A DNA stretch of 6,255 bases from Candidatus Bathyarchaeota archaeon (GCA_030626685.1 DAOUTL010000081.1:1-6255); one strand, 5' to 3'. Counted from the first letter of the stretch, positions 1-4,972 are shown. The notes: generated from the sequence alone by a model not told the origin. Numbers and translations: made by a program.

Positions 1-15
1 AAACAAAAGCCTAAT

Positions 16-90
16 GGGCGGGTAGATCAGCCTGGAATGATCGCCACGTTGGCATCGTGGAGGCCGCGGGTTCAAATCCCGCCCCGTCCA
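16..90 (+). tRNA. tRNA-Ala (anticodon GGC)
   Basis: A complete 75-base cloverleaf can be folded by hand. The acceptor stem pairs 16-22 with 83-89, with A90 as the discriminator. The D stem pairs 25-28 with 39-42, around a loop containing GG. The anticodon stem pairs 44-48 with 56-60, around the loop 49-55 (TTGGCAT). The variable loop is 61-65, and the T stem pairs 66-70 with 78-82 around TTCAAAT. The anticodon GGC reads the GCC alanine codon. The third acceptor pair is G18:T87, the G3:U70 wobble that marks alanine tRNAs, and discriminator A73 also fits alanine. The anticodon loop is a normal seven bases, so no intron is present. CCA is not encoded (CAT follows the discriminator), so it must be added after transcription. 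Only 15 bases precede the gene here, so its promoter lies outside the window. Confidence 0.97.
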
Positions 91-99
91 CATTACTCC

Positions 100-106
100 T
101 TTTTTT
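100..106 (+). terminator. oligo-T terminator of the tRNA
   Basis: Seven consecutive T residues begin ten bases after the tRNA 3' end, with no stable hairpin in front. Archaeal RNA polymerase commonly terminates at such T runs, so this is the likely end of the tRNA transcript. Confidence 0.55.
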
Positions 107-261
107 GCAAAGAGGAAAATGGGTGCTTATTTTCAGCCAAACAGCCCCAATTAACGCCTTTTTAGTTTCTAAAGATTTGATGCACAAATTTAGTTTCACT
201 TAAATGTTGAAAGTTTTATCTATCAATTTATCTTTTATAGAAAATATGAGGAAAGAAATCT

Positions 262-525
262 TTGGCTGACGTTTCAAAGGTTAAGTTTACTAAGCATGCT
301 GTTGAGAAATTTGAAGTAACGAAGCACTATGGTTTTGAAATTAGCAGGGAACAAGTCATTAAAACAGTTCTTAATCCAGAACGTCTAAGTAGAAGAGATG
401 ATCAATTTTTTGCATTTAAAGTCATAAATTCGAAGCATGCGTTAAGGGTGGTTTATGAAAAGAGGAAAGGCTATTTAGTTGTCATTACCTTTTATCCTGT
501 TAGGCGTGAGCGTTATGGCGTATAA
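262..525 (+). CDS. DUF4258 family protein, toxin-like
   Basis: This 87-residue basic protein has the look of a DUF4258 domain over its full length. It has an N-terminal T-K-H-A motif (residues 10-13), a central strand-rich part with L-R-V-V-Y-E (61-66), and a C-terminal I-T-F-Y-P-V-R-R-E-R-Y block (75-85). DUF4258 proteins are small, often plasmid- or island-borne, and resemble RelE/BrnT-type toxins in size and in their conserved His/Arg/Tyr residues. Ribonuclease activity here is inference. The start is TTG at 262, with GAGG at 248-251 ten bases upstream; an ATG at 246 is in another frame and closes after seven codons. The last 11 bases overlap the DUF2283 gene, which implies one transcript and coupled translation. 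AT-rich TATA-like runs lie at about 198-206 and 224-240, but I cannot choose between them. Confidence 0.82.
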   Translation: MADVSKVKFTKHAVEKFEVTKHYGFEISREQVIKTVLNPERLSRRDDQFFAFKVINSKHALRVVYEKRKGYLVVITFYPVRRERYGV

Positions 526-727
526 AATCAAGTATGATGAGGATGCCGACGTCCTCACGGTTATACTCAAGGAGAAAGGCAAGCTTTCCCATGCAGAGGA
601 AGTAGGAGACGTCATAGTTCACTTTGATCAAAATGGAAAACCTCTTTTCATGGAAATACTCAAAGCCAGCAAAATAGTTCCACTGATGGTTGAAGGCTTA
701 GCTAAAAAGGAAGTAACAGTGGCTTGA
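515..727 (+). CDS. DUF2283 family protein, antitoxin-like partner
   Basis: A 70-residue acidic protein that matches the DUF2283 pattern. It opens with Y-K-I-K-Y-D-E-D-A-D-V-L-T-V (residues 3-16), continues with an acidic E-E-V-G-D-V-I-V-H-F-D (28-38), then G-K-P-L-F-M-E-I-L-K-A-S (41-52). I chose ATG 515 over an in-frame TTG at 479 because family homology begins right after this Met and because GTGAG lies at 506-510 just upstream. The 11-base overlap with the preceding DUF4258 gene is typical of a translationally coupled pair. DUF2283 genes are commonly found beside small DUF4258-type genes, and an antitoxin or partner role is inferred from that context. The acid/base contrast with its basic neighbour fits complex formation. 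No DNA-binding HTH is visible, so autoregulation by this protein is not evident. Confidence 0.82.
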   Translation: MAYKIKYDEDADVLTVILKEKGKLSHAEEVGDVIVHFDQNGKPLFMEILKASKIVPLMVEGLAKKEVTVA

Positions 728-746
728 TTTCAGCACTGCTGGAAAA

Positions 747-760
747 GCGAAAAATTTAAA
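747..760 (+). promoter_or_regulatory. orphan BRE/TATA element
   Basis: GCGAAAAATTTAAA combines a purine-rich BRE-like GCGAAA with a TTTAAA box, close to strong archaeal promoters such as those of stable RNA genes. Transcription would start near 780-785, inside or just after the tRNA-like fragment. No gene or RNA that I recognise follows, so it may be the relic of a lost tRNA or other RNA gene, or may drive a short unannotated RNA ending at the T run 813-818. Confidence 0.35.
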
Positions 761-765
761 CGAAA

Positions 766-786
766 GTGTAAATCTAGCCCGTCCAC
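766..786 (+). repeat. degenerate copy of the tRNA-Ala 3' end (possible att relic)
   Basis: Aligned to tRNA positions 70-91, this stretch matches at 17 of 21 positions with one gapped C. It includes the T-loop core AAATC and an exact nine-base block CCCGTCCAC (778-786 against 83-91). A partial copy of a tRNA 3' end in the same orientation downstream of the gene is what integration by a tyrosine recombinase leaves behind. The DUF4258/DUF2283 pair lies between the two copies. No integrase gene is present in the window, and the match is short enough that chance remains possible. Confidence 0.35.
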
Positions 787-999
787 CAAACCCTCTTTCC
801 AGAAACAAGCAATTTTTTGTGGTTCTTGCGGAATTAAGCTCAATTCATATAGATTGTTTTGCAAGCATTTAAGAGATGTTCGGCAATTTCGCGACAGAAT
901 TTGAACACACATATCCTATCTTTGTCACGGAAACTTTGCGTAAAAAAGAACCTTTCAGCTACTGTGTTGTTAAACTTGAACCTTTTTTGTGTGTTAGTT

Positions 1000-1041
1000 C
1001 CCTTGTCTTTGAGGCTAGCGCGTGCCCGAAAGATTCAAGGG
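1000..1041. other. imperfect hairpin beyond the HEAT-repeat gene
   Basis: Bases 1000-1010 pair with 1029-1041 in an 11-bp stem (CCCTTG with CAAGGG, then TCTTT with AAAGA), interrupted by a two-base TT bulge. The loop could add a few GGC/GCC pairs. It lies 18 bases past the stop codon of the minus-strand HEAT-repeat gene, so it could shape or protect that mRNA's 3' end. No T run follows directly on that strand, so it is not a classical terminator. Confidence 0.4.
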
Positions 1042-1059
1042 TGTCTATCTTTCTAAACG

Positions 1060-1938
1060 TCAAACTGTTAAATATCTGAGAGCAGTTTCAGCTACTTTCG
1101 CTCTTCTGGGATCATTTGACCACGCTTTAAGTGTACCTCGGACTTCTGGGTGTCGACGTGCTAAGTAAAGTAACGCCGATGCCACTGATCGCCATACATA
1201 CAGTCTCTTGTCTGTTGCAAGTTTTGTTAATATCTTCATGCCCTCGCGCCAATTCTTGTTGCCTCCGTAAGATGCAAACGCCATAGCTACGTTCCAAAGT
1301 GTGCCTTCATCTCTTCTATGAGCCCATCTACGTAAATGTTTCAAAGTGAGGTTGGGATAGCAGCGGAGTAAACCGTCACCTATGGCATAAGGTCCTAAGT
1401 TCTTCCTTACGTAAGCAGTCTTATCAGAAAGGAGGGGTTCAAGCAGGTGAATAAGGGGTTCAGTCCACTCTACCTTTCTCAAGTTTCCGGCACTTCGCGC
1501 TGCGATTGCAACGCACCTTCTGAGGTTGGCTGAGGAATGCGTACTCCAAGTTTGGAGAATTGGAAAGACTTGTTGAAAATTCTTCTTAAGAAGTTCACCC
1601 CAAATTTCATGAGTTTCTTCACGAACAAGCCAGTGTTCATCATTGGCAAGAGTTGTCAGAAGTCGCTCAGCTCTATTTTTGTCTTTTTCCCATAGCTTGA
1701 GAAGTATTCTTGAGGCGTATTTTCGGGTGTGAGGGTCCTTGTGATTAGAGAGATTTACAGCCCAAAGCCATAGTCTTTCCACTTCATTATCTAAAACTTG
1801 TAGCAACAGTTGAGAAGCTGACCAAGAAGGCTTTCCCCACTTAAGGGGAGACGCTAACTTACTGAACTTATCTACATCATCTTGGGCGATAACTTTCCGT
1901 AAATCACGTTGCAGCTCAGGTGATAGATAGAGTTTCAT
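1060..1938 (-). CDS. HEAT-repeat protein, AlkD-like DNA alkylation repair family (putative)
   Basis: This 292-residue, almost all-helical, Arg/Lys/Trp-rich protein is built of HEAT-like repeats. Recognisable repeat units include about 68-95 (H-T-R-K-Y-A-S-R-I-L-L-K-L-W), 100-130 (H-W-L-V-R-E-E-T-H-E-I-W-G-E-L-L), 134-165 (A-N-L-R-R-C-V-A-I-A-A-R), 171-206 (A-Y-V-R-K-N-L-G, then L-R-R-W-A) and 242-275 (L-Y-V-W-R-S-V-A-S-A-L-L). The length, the V-R-pattern and the basic concave helices resemble the AlkC/AlkD HEAT-fold DNA glycosylases, which remove alkylated bases. I cannot identify the catalytic Asp/Trp residues with certainty, so a purely structural HEAT protein is the alternative. ATG 1938 is the start and no strong Shine-Dalgarno is visible. 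The gene begins 30 bases after the methyltransferase stop, so the two probably share a transcript. Confidence 0.65.
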   Translation of the reverse strand: MKLYLSPELQRDLRKVIAQDDVDKFSKLASPLKWGKPSWSASQLLLQVLDNEVERLWLWAVNLSNHKDPHTRKYASRILLKLWEKDKNRAERLLTTLANDEHWLVREETHEIWGELLKKNFQQVFPILQTWSTHSSANLRRCVAIAARSAGNLRKVEWTEPLIHLLEPLLSDKTAYVRKNLGPYAIGDGLLRCYPNLTLKHLRRWAHRRDEGTLWNVAMAFASYGGNKNWREGMKILTKLATDKRLYVWRSVASALLYLARRHPEVRGTLKAWSNDPRRAKVAETALRYLTV

Positions 1939-1968
1939 GAAAAACTCATCTACATCCGTTAACTGCCG

Positions 1969-2589
1969 TTATAATACCTTTCTGGCTATTATCCTGTTGA
2001 CCGCGTGCTTGTGAGGAACACCGCTGGACATACAGTCGAAAATCTCCTCTGCACTATATAAGATTTCCCAATCCCAGTAGTAGCTCATTAACTCCCCCGA
2101 CTTGTACGGGTATGCATTCTCTTCGGCATCCGGCGCTCTCCGAATAAATGGTTTTGTCACGAATACGGAAAATGCGTTGATCCCGTTAGGTGAAGTGCAA
2201 TCCTTGTAGTTCTGGAAGTGCTGACTTCTCACTTTTGGTGGTAGATAATGCAAAGTTCCTGTGGAGAAGATAACATCATAGGAGTCGGAGAGTTGATAGT
2301 TCACAATGTCAGCATGGATCGTTTCAACGTGAACTCCAACTTCCTCAGCGTACCTCCTCGTTTTCTCTAAGCCGATCAGAGACAAATCTAGACCGACAAC
2401 CTTAAAATCGTGTTTGGCAAAATAGACAGCGTTTCTTCCTTCACCACAACCCAAGTCCAATAGTTTTGGGCGAAAGTCTGAGCTGGGTCGAATGATTTCT
2501 ATGACTCTATCACACATGACAGAAGGTTTCTTTCCCCAATAGTATCTCTTACTTGCGTATCTTTGATCGTAGGGATTATTCTTCTTCAT
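1969..2589 (-). CDS. class I SAM-dependent methyltransferase, TehB-like
   Basis: A 206-residue Rossmann-fold methyltransferase. The opening W-G-K-K-P-S (18-23) is followed by motif I L-L-D-L-G-C-G-E-G-R-N (43-53), which binds S-adenosylmethionine. The acidic residue ending the second strand is in V-V-G-L-D-L-S (64-70), A-D-I (93-95) follows, and the motif IV/post-IV region is Y-D-V-I-F-S-T-G-T-L-H-Y-L (104-116). This order and the C-terminal S-G-E-L...Y-Y-W-D-W-E-I-L resemble the tellurite-resistance TehB group and its relatives that methylate small molecules; the true substrate is unknown. The start is ATG 2589, with GGAG six bases upstream on the minus strand (plus-strand 2595-2598). It is the first gene of a two-gene operon with the HEAT-repeat protein and is driven from the minus-facing TATA box at 2629-2638. 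Its complete motifs suggest it is active. Confidence 0.9.
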   Translation of the reverse strand: MKKNNPYDQRYASKRYYWGKKPSVMCDRVIEIIRPSSDFRPKLLDLGCGEGRNAVYFAKHDFKVVGLDLSLIGLEKTRRYAEEVGVHVETIHADIVNYQLSDSYDVIFSTGTLHYLPPKVRSQHFQNYKDCTSPNGINAFSVFVTKPFIRRAPDAEENAYPYKSGELMSYYWDWEILYSAEEIFDCMSSGVPHKHAVNRIIARKVL

Positions 2590-2628
2590 TGTTGCTCCTT
2601 CTTTCGGTATTGATTGTAGATAATGCTC

Positions 2629-2673
2629 TTAAAGTATTCTGCTGTCACATGACGCGTTAATTAATAAATAGAA
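2629..2673. promoter_or_regulatory. bidirectional promoter element, copy A
   Basis: This 45-base element lies between the minus-strand methyltransferase operon and the plus-strand DUF3795 pseudogene. TTAAAGTATT (2629-2638) reads AATACTTTAA on the minus strand, a TATA-like box 40-49 bases ahead of ATG 2589. TTAATTAATAAATA (2657-2670) is a TATA box facing right, about 40 bases before the GGAGG/TTG start at 2711. Between them sits the dyad GTCACATGAC (2644-2653). The whole block matches copy B (4128-4172) at 38 of 45 positions with no gaps. The two box regions are identical and the differences cluster between them. Confidence 0.7.
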
Positions 2674-2710
2674 AGGAAGACATTACACCTATCATTTGGA
2701 GGCATGCAGA

Positions 2711-3167
2711 TTGGAAGTTGACTCCTTCAAAAATGTGAAGAATCAAATTGGCTTTTGCGGAATTTGGTGCGGCAGTTGTGCAGCTGGTAACGGAGCCATA
2801 GTGGAACTAGCAAGAAGATTCGATGAAATAGTAAAAAAGTACGAACTTGAAAAGTGAGTACCCAAAGAATTCGATTTCAAAGAGTTTAGTAAGGGACTCG
2901 TTTCCGTACAAGCCATGCCTATATGTCTAGGATGCCAAAAGGGCGGCGGAGCTCCAACCTGCAGTGTTAAAGTCTGTGCTTCAGCCAATGCGACCAACTT
3001 ATGGACTGTAAAAATTCGAATGGTTAGAGAAAAGTCATCCAAGAATAAAGGAAGAATTGATGAAAATTTCAGATAAGAACCGGAAAAAACTAATAGAGAA
3101 GTGGATTAGTGAACTGAAAACGAAATGGCCTCATTGCATCTTGTCTTGCACTTCCATTAGAAAATAA
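2711..3167 (+). pseudogene. broken DUF3795 (cysteine-rich) gene
   Basis: From TTG 2711, with GGAGG at 2698-2702, the reading frame encodes the DUF3795 signature F-C-G-I-W-C-G-S-C (residues 15-23). It stops at TGA 2855-2857 after 48 codons. The same frame continues with clear family sequence after the stop: P-K-E-F-D-F, then C-L-G-C-Q-K-G-G-G-A-P-T-C-S-V-K-V-C-A (about 2861-2985). Homology then leaves the frame near 2990-3004, passes through M-D-C-K (3001-3012), and resumes in a third frame as K-F-E-W-L-E-K-S-H-P-R-I-K-E-E-L (from 3012) to TAA 3165-3167. The first lesion looks like TGG to TGA; another looks like a lost A in the A run 3010-3014. DUF3795 is a putative metal-binding family of unknown function. 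The upstream promoter and ribosome binding site look intact, so inactivation may be recent, unless the assembly carries errors. Confidence 0.85.
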
Positions 3168-3257
3168 CAAGCTTATCCTCTCACATTCCTAGTCTAGTGC
3201 CAGTCAGTTGCTCTATCATCTTATGTACTGCTTCTTATTGCTGTCGTGGTGCCCAGA

Positions 3258-4079
3258 TTATTTTAGTGTTTGGCATTTTGGGCAGATGTAGGATGATGTG
3301 CTTCCTGTTTTGATTTTTATTATTGGTGTTTTGCATGTGGGGCATGGTTTTCCTGTTTTGTAGCCTACAAGGAATTCGTTTAGGGTGAGCTTGCCTTTTC
3401 GTCCGTAGAAGTTTTTGTCGTAAGCATCTCCGCCTAGTTGGATACTGTGGTTTAATATGTTTCGGATTGCGTTGTACAGATTGGTTATTTCTTTTTCGGT
3501 TAGGGTTGAGATTTTTCGGTTTGGGTGTAGTTTGGCTTTGAATAGGATGTCTTGGGCGTAGACGTTTCCGATGCCTGCTATGTTTTTCTGATTGAGTAAG
3601 AAGTTTTTTATTCTCGCCTTTTTGTTGGCTAACAGTTTTTTGAAGTGTTCCAGTGTGAAATTCTCATGTGTTGGTGAGATTCCTAGTTGAGCGGTTAGTT
3701 TGTGTTTGTTTAAGTCTTTTTCTTGGATGAGGTGGATGTAGCCGAACCACCAAAAATGTATAGTAAAACCAGTTTTGTCAGAGAAGGTTAGTTTGAATTG
3801 GTATTTTTCTGGGAGTTTTTGATTTGCGGTGAAATAAAGTATTTCCCCATTCATTCCAAGGTGTATAAGCATGAAGTATGCAGGTTCTAGCTTTATGAAC
3901 ATCCATTTTCCTTTGCTTGAAACGTTATCGACTATTTTTCCTTTAGCTATTTTAAGGAATTCTTGGATTGGCATGTTTAGGTTTTTTGGTTGTTTTACTT
4001 CGATGTGTGCGATGCGTTTTCCTTTGAGTTCTCTGTTCATTTGTCTGGCGATTATTGTTATTTCTGGCAGTTCTGGCAT
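3258..4079 (-). CDS. mutM: Fpg/Nei-family DNA glycosylase (formamidopyrimidine-DNA glycosylase)
   Basis: This is a 273-residue base-excision-repair glycosylase/AP lyase that removes oxidised bases. I chose ATG 4079 over an upstream GTG at 4088 because the family must begin M-P-E-L-P-E, with Pro2 as the nucleophile and Glu3 as catalytic acid after Met removal. Other visible features are S-K-G-K-W (55-59, conserved Lys58), I-H-L-G-M-N-G (72-78), the helix-two-turn-helix with I-A-G-I-G-N-V-Y-A (167-175), and a C-terminal zinc finger C246-x2-C249 and C266-x2-C269. The Arg normally found a few residues before the third Cys, which contacts backbone phosphate in E. coli Fpg, is absent: the segment reads T-G-S-T-S-S-Y-I-C. 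This suggests a divergent clade, so the substrate could differ from 8-oxoguanine. The sense strand is unusually A+C rich. GTGA at about 4085-4088 may serve as Shine-Dalgarno, and AATACTTTAA in element B is the probable TATA box. Confidence 0.93.
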   Translation of the reverse strand: MPELPEITIIARQMNRELKGKRIAHIEVKQPKNLNMPIQEFLKIAKGKIVDNVSSKGKWMFIKLEPAYFMLIHLGMNGEILYFTANQKLPEKYQFKLTFSDKTGFTIHFWWFGYIHLIQEKDLNKHKLTAQLGISPTHENFTLEHFKKLLANKKARIKNFLLNQKNIAGIGNVYAQDILFKAKLHPNRKISTLTEKEITNLYNAIRNILNHSIQLGGDAYDKNFYGRKGKLTLNEFLVGYKTGKPCPTCKTPIIKIKTGSTSSYICPKCQTLK

Positions 4080-4127
4080 AACTTTCACAAACCAAAGGGT
4101 AGGCTAGAGGAATATCTTAGGCGGATT

Positions 4128-4172
4128 TTAAAGTATTGCGCCGGCAAGTGACGTGTTAATTAATAAATAGAA
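4128..4172. promoter_or_regulatory. bidirectional promoter element, copy B
   Basis: This is the second copy of the 45-base element, located between the minus-strand glycosylase and the plus-strand HTH_10 regulator. The minus-facing box AATACTTTAA (4128-4137) lies 49-58 bases before ATG 4079. The plus-facing TTAATTAATAAATA (4156-4169) lies about 23-36 bases before ATG 4192, which puts the predicted transcription start almost at the start codon. The dyad is weaker here (GGCAAGTGAC, 4143-4152, seven of eight dyad positions). Confidence 0.7.
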
Positions 4173-4191
4173 GGAAAGCTGATTCTTTTTT

Positions 4192-4905
4192 ATGACATTG
4201 TTTGAGGTTGTATTCAAAGTAACGCATGACTGTCCTTTCGGGAACATTTCACGAAGATTTCCATCTCTAAAGATGTTTCTCTGGTGCAACCGGGAACATG
4301 AAGTTATTGAGGTGATCGTGGAAAAGCAGGAAGAGTATACGGCTGCTATGGAAGAAATATCCAAAATTGGCGGGATAATTGAGGAGTCGTCTGATCGTCA
4401 TAAGGTTCACTTAATTACAAAGAGATGTTTTTGCACCATGGAAAACTCTGTAGGCAAAAATATTGATGCGCTTAACCTTCTTCACGTTTCGCCGGTGATA
4501 TACGAAAAAGGGTGGGAATATTATCGTGTCATAGCCTTCAGACATGAAGATGTGAACAGACTCCTGCAACGACTCGAGGATAAAGGTTTTGTGTTCGAGA
4601 TTTTGCGTAAAGTTCCTTTTGATGGTTTTATTGCGAGTTCTTTGACGCTTACCGCTGACGCCTTATTTTCGGATTTGACTGAGAAACAGATGGATGCTCT
4701 GTTGACGGCGTACAGGCTTGGCTACTATAGGCTGCCGAGAAAAGCTGATGTTAAGACAATATCTAATAAAAAACGAGTGCCAAGAACAACATTCCAAGAA
4801 CACCTTAAAAAAGCCGAAAACAAGCTTATAGCATCTCTAGTTCCCTACATTCAACTATTTAAACAAGCTTCGCCAGAGAAAAGAAAAAGCCTTAAAATAA
4901 AGTAG
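4192..4905 (+). CDS. HTH_10 (bacterio-opsin activator type) transcription regulator
   Basis: A 237-residue archaeal regulator. Residues about 161-213 form the HTH_10 domain: D-L-T-E-K-Q-M-D-A-L-L-T-A-Y-R-L-G-Y-Y-R-L-P-R (161-183) leads into the recognition part V-P-R-T-T-F-Q-E-H-L-K-K-A-E-N-K-L (196-212), the usual pattern of Bat-like proteins. The N-terminal 150 residues are a mixed alpha/beta sensor-like region with conspicuous Cys and His: H12, C14-P-F, W31-C32-N-x2-H36, C79-F-C81. They could bind a metal, heme or thiol ligand, but this is speculative. The tail (226-237) is basic. ATG 4192 has no Shine-Dalgarno at normal spacing and the TATA box sits only about 25-30 bases upstream, so a leaderless mRNA is likely. 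Its promoter is the duplicated element, so autoregulation and control of the other copy are reasonable hypotheses. Confidence 0.9.
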   Translation: MTLFEVVFKVTHDCPFGNISRRFPSLKMFLWCNREHEVIEVIVEKQEEYTAAMEEISKIGGIIEESSDRHKVHLITKRCFCTMENSVGKNIDALNLLHVSPVIYEKGWEYYRVIAFRHEDVNRLLQRLEDKGFVFEILRKVPFDGFIASSLTLTADALFSDLTEKQMDALLTAYRLGYYRLPRKADVKTISNKKRVPRTTFQEHLKKAENKLIASLVPYIQLFKQASPEKRKSLKIK

Positions 4906-4962
4906 GATAGCTCGTTATTCGATTTTATTAGCGGGAACTTGCTTTGGAGTTTAATTTGTGTA

Positions 4963-4972
4963 GTCATGTGAC
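4963..4972. promoter_or_regulatory. GTCA-N2-TGAC dyad, possible operator
   Basis: GTCATGTGAC is the exact reverse complement of the dyad in promoter element A (GTCACATGAC, 2644-2653) and is followed by GGTGCAATT, which loosely resembles the continuation there. It lies between the regulator gene and the aldo/keto reductase, 181 bases before the reductase start. It may be a binding site of the same factor, but no adjacent TATA box is as clear as in the other two copies. Confidence 0.3.

Larger units (their letters stand above)
728..1059. other. gene-poor intergenic stretch
   Basis: No convincing gene lies between the DUF2283 gene and the 3' end of the HEAT-repeat gene. The stretch holds a BRE/TATA-like element (747-760), a degenerate copy of the tRNA 3' end (766-786), T runs at 813-818 and 983-988 that could end plus-strand transcripts, an A run at 942-947 that could end the minus-strand HEAT transcript, and an imperfect hairpin (1000-1041). 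Two overlapping short plus-strand frames (from 859 and 876) have no clear ribosome binding site, no recognisable domain, and run into the convergent gene. Confidence 0.6.

Noticed and set aside
11..199. Minus-strand open frame of 62 codons
   Set aside because: Its C-terminal part (D-G-A-G-F-E-P-A-A-S) is the well-known spurious antisense translation of a tRNA; it covers the tRNA-Ala gene.
730..912. Minus-strand frame of 60 codons
   Set aside because: No ribosome binding site or recognisable domain, and it spans the promoter-like element and tRNA fragment.
859..1079. Two overlapping plus-strand frames of 65 and 67 codons
   Set aside because: They compete with each other, lack a convincing ribosome binding site and any known domain, and one runs into the convergent HEAT-repeat gene.
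1109..1118. ATCATTTGAC, a seven-of-eight match to the GTCA-N2-TGAC dyad
   Set aside because: It lies inside the HEAT-repeat coding sequence with no promoter nearby and is likely to be chance.
2855..2857. TGA as a recoded selenocysteine or other readthrough codon
   Set aside because: Tryptophan (TGG) fits the context better, no selenocysteine-insertion-like hairpin was recognised nearby, and later frameshifts in the same gene point to decay.
2743..3042. Minus-strand frame of 99 codons
   Set aside because: It is antisense to the DUF3795 pseudogene, whose cysteine motifs show that the plus strand is the coding strand.
4086..4088. GTG as the glycosylase start
   Set aside because: It would bury the catalytic Pro2 behind extra residues; the downstream ATG gives the required M-P-E-L-P-E terminus.
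3871..4107. Plus-strand frame opposite the start of the glycosylase gene
   Set aside because: It is a shadow of the Fpg coding sequence, with the catalytic N-terminus clearly on the minus strand.
4128..4364. Minus-strand frame overlapping the regulator's N-terminus
   Set aside because: It lies antisense to the HTH_10 regulator and covers promoter element B; no independent support.
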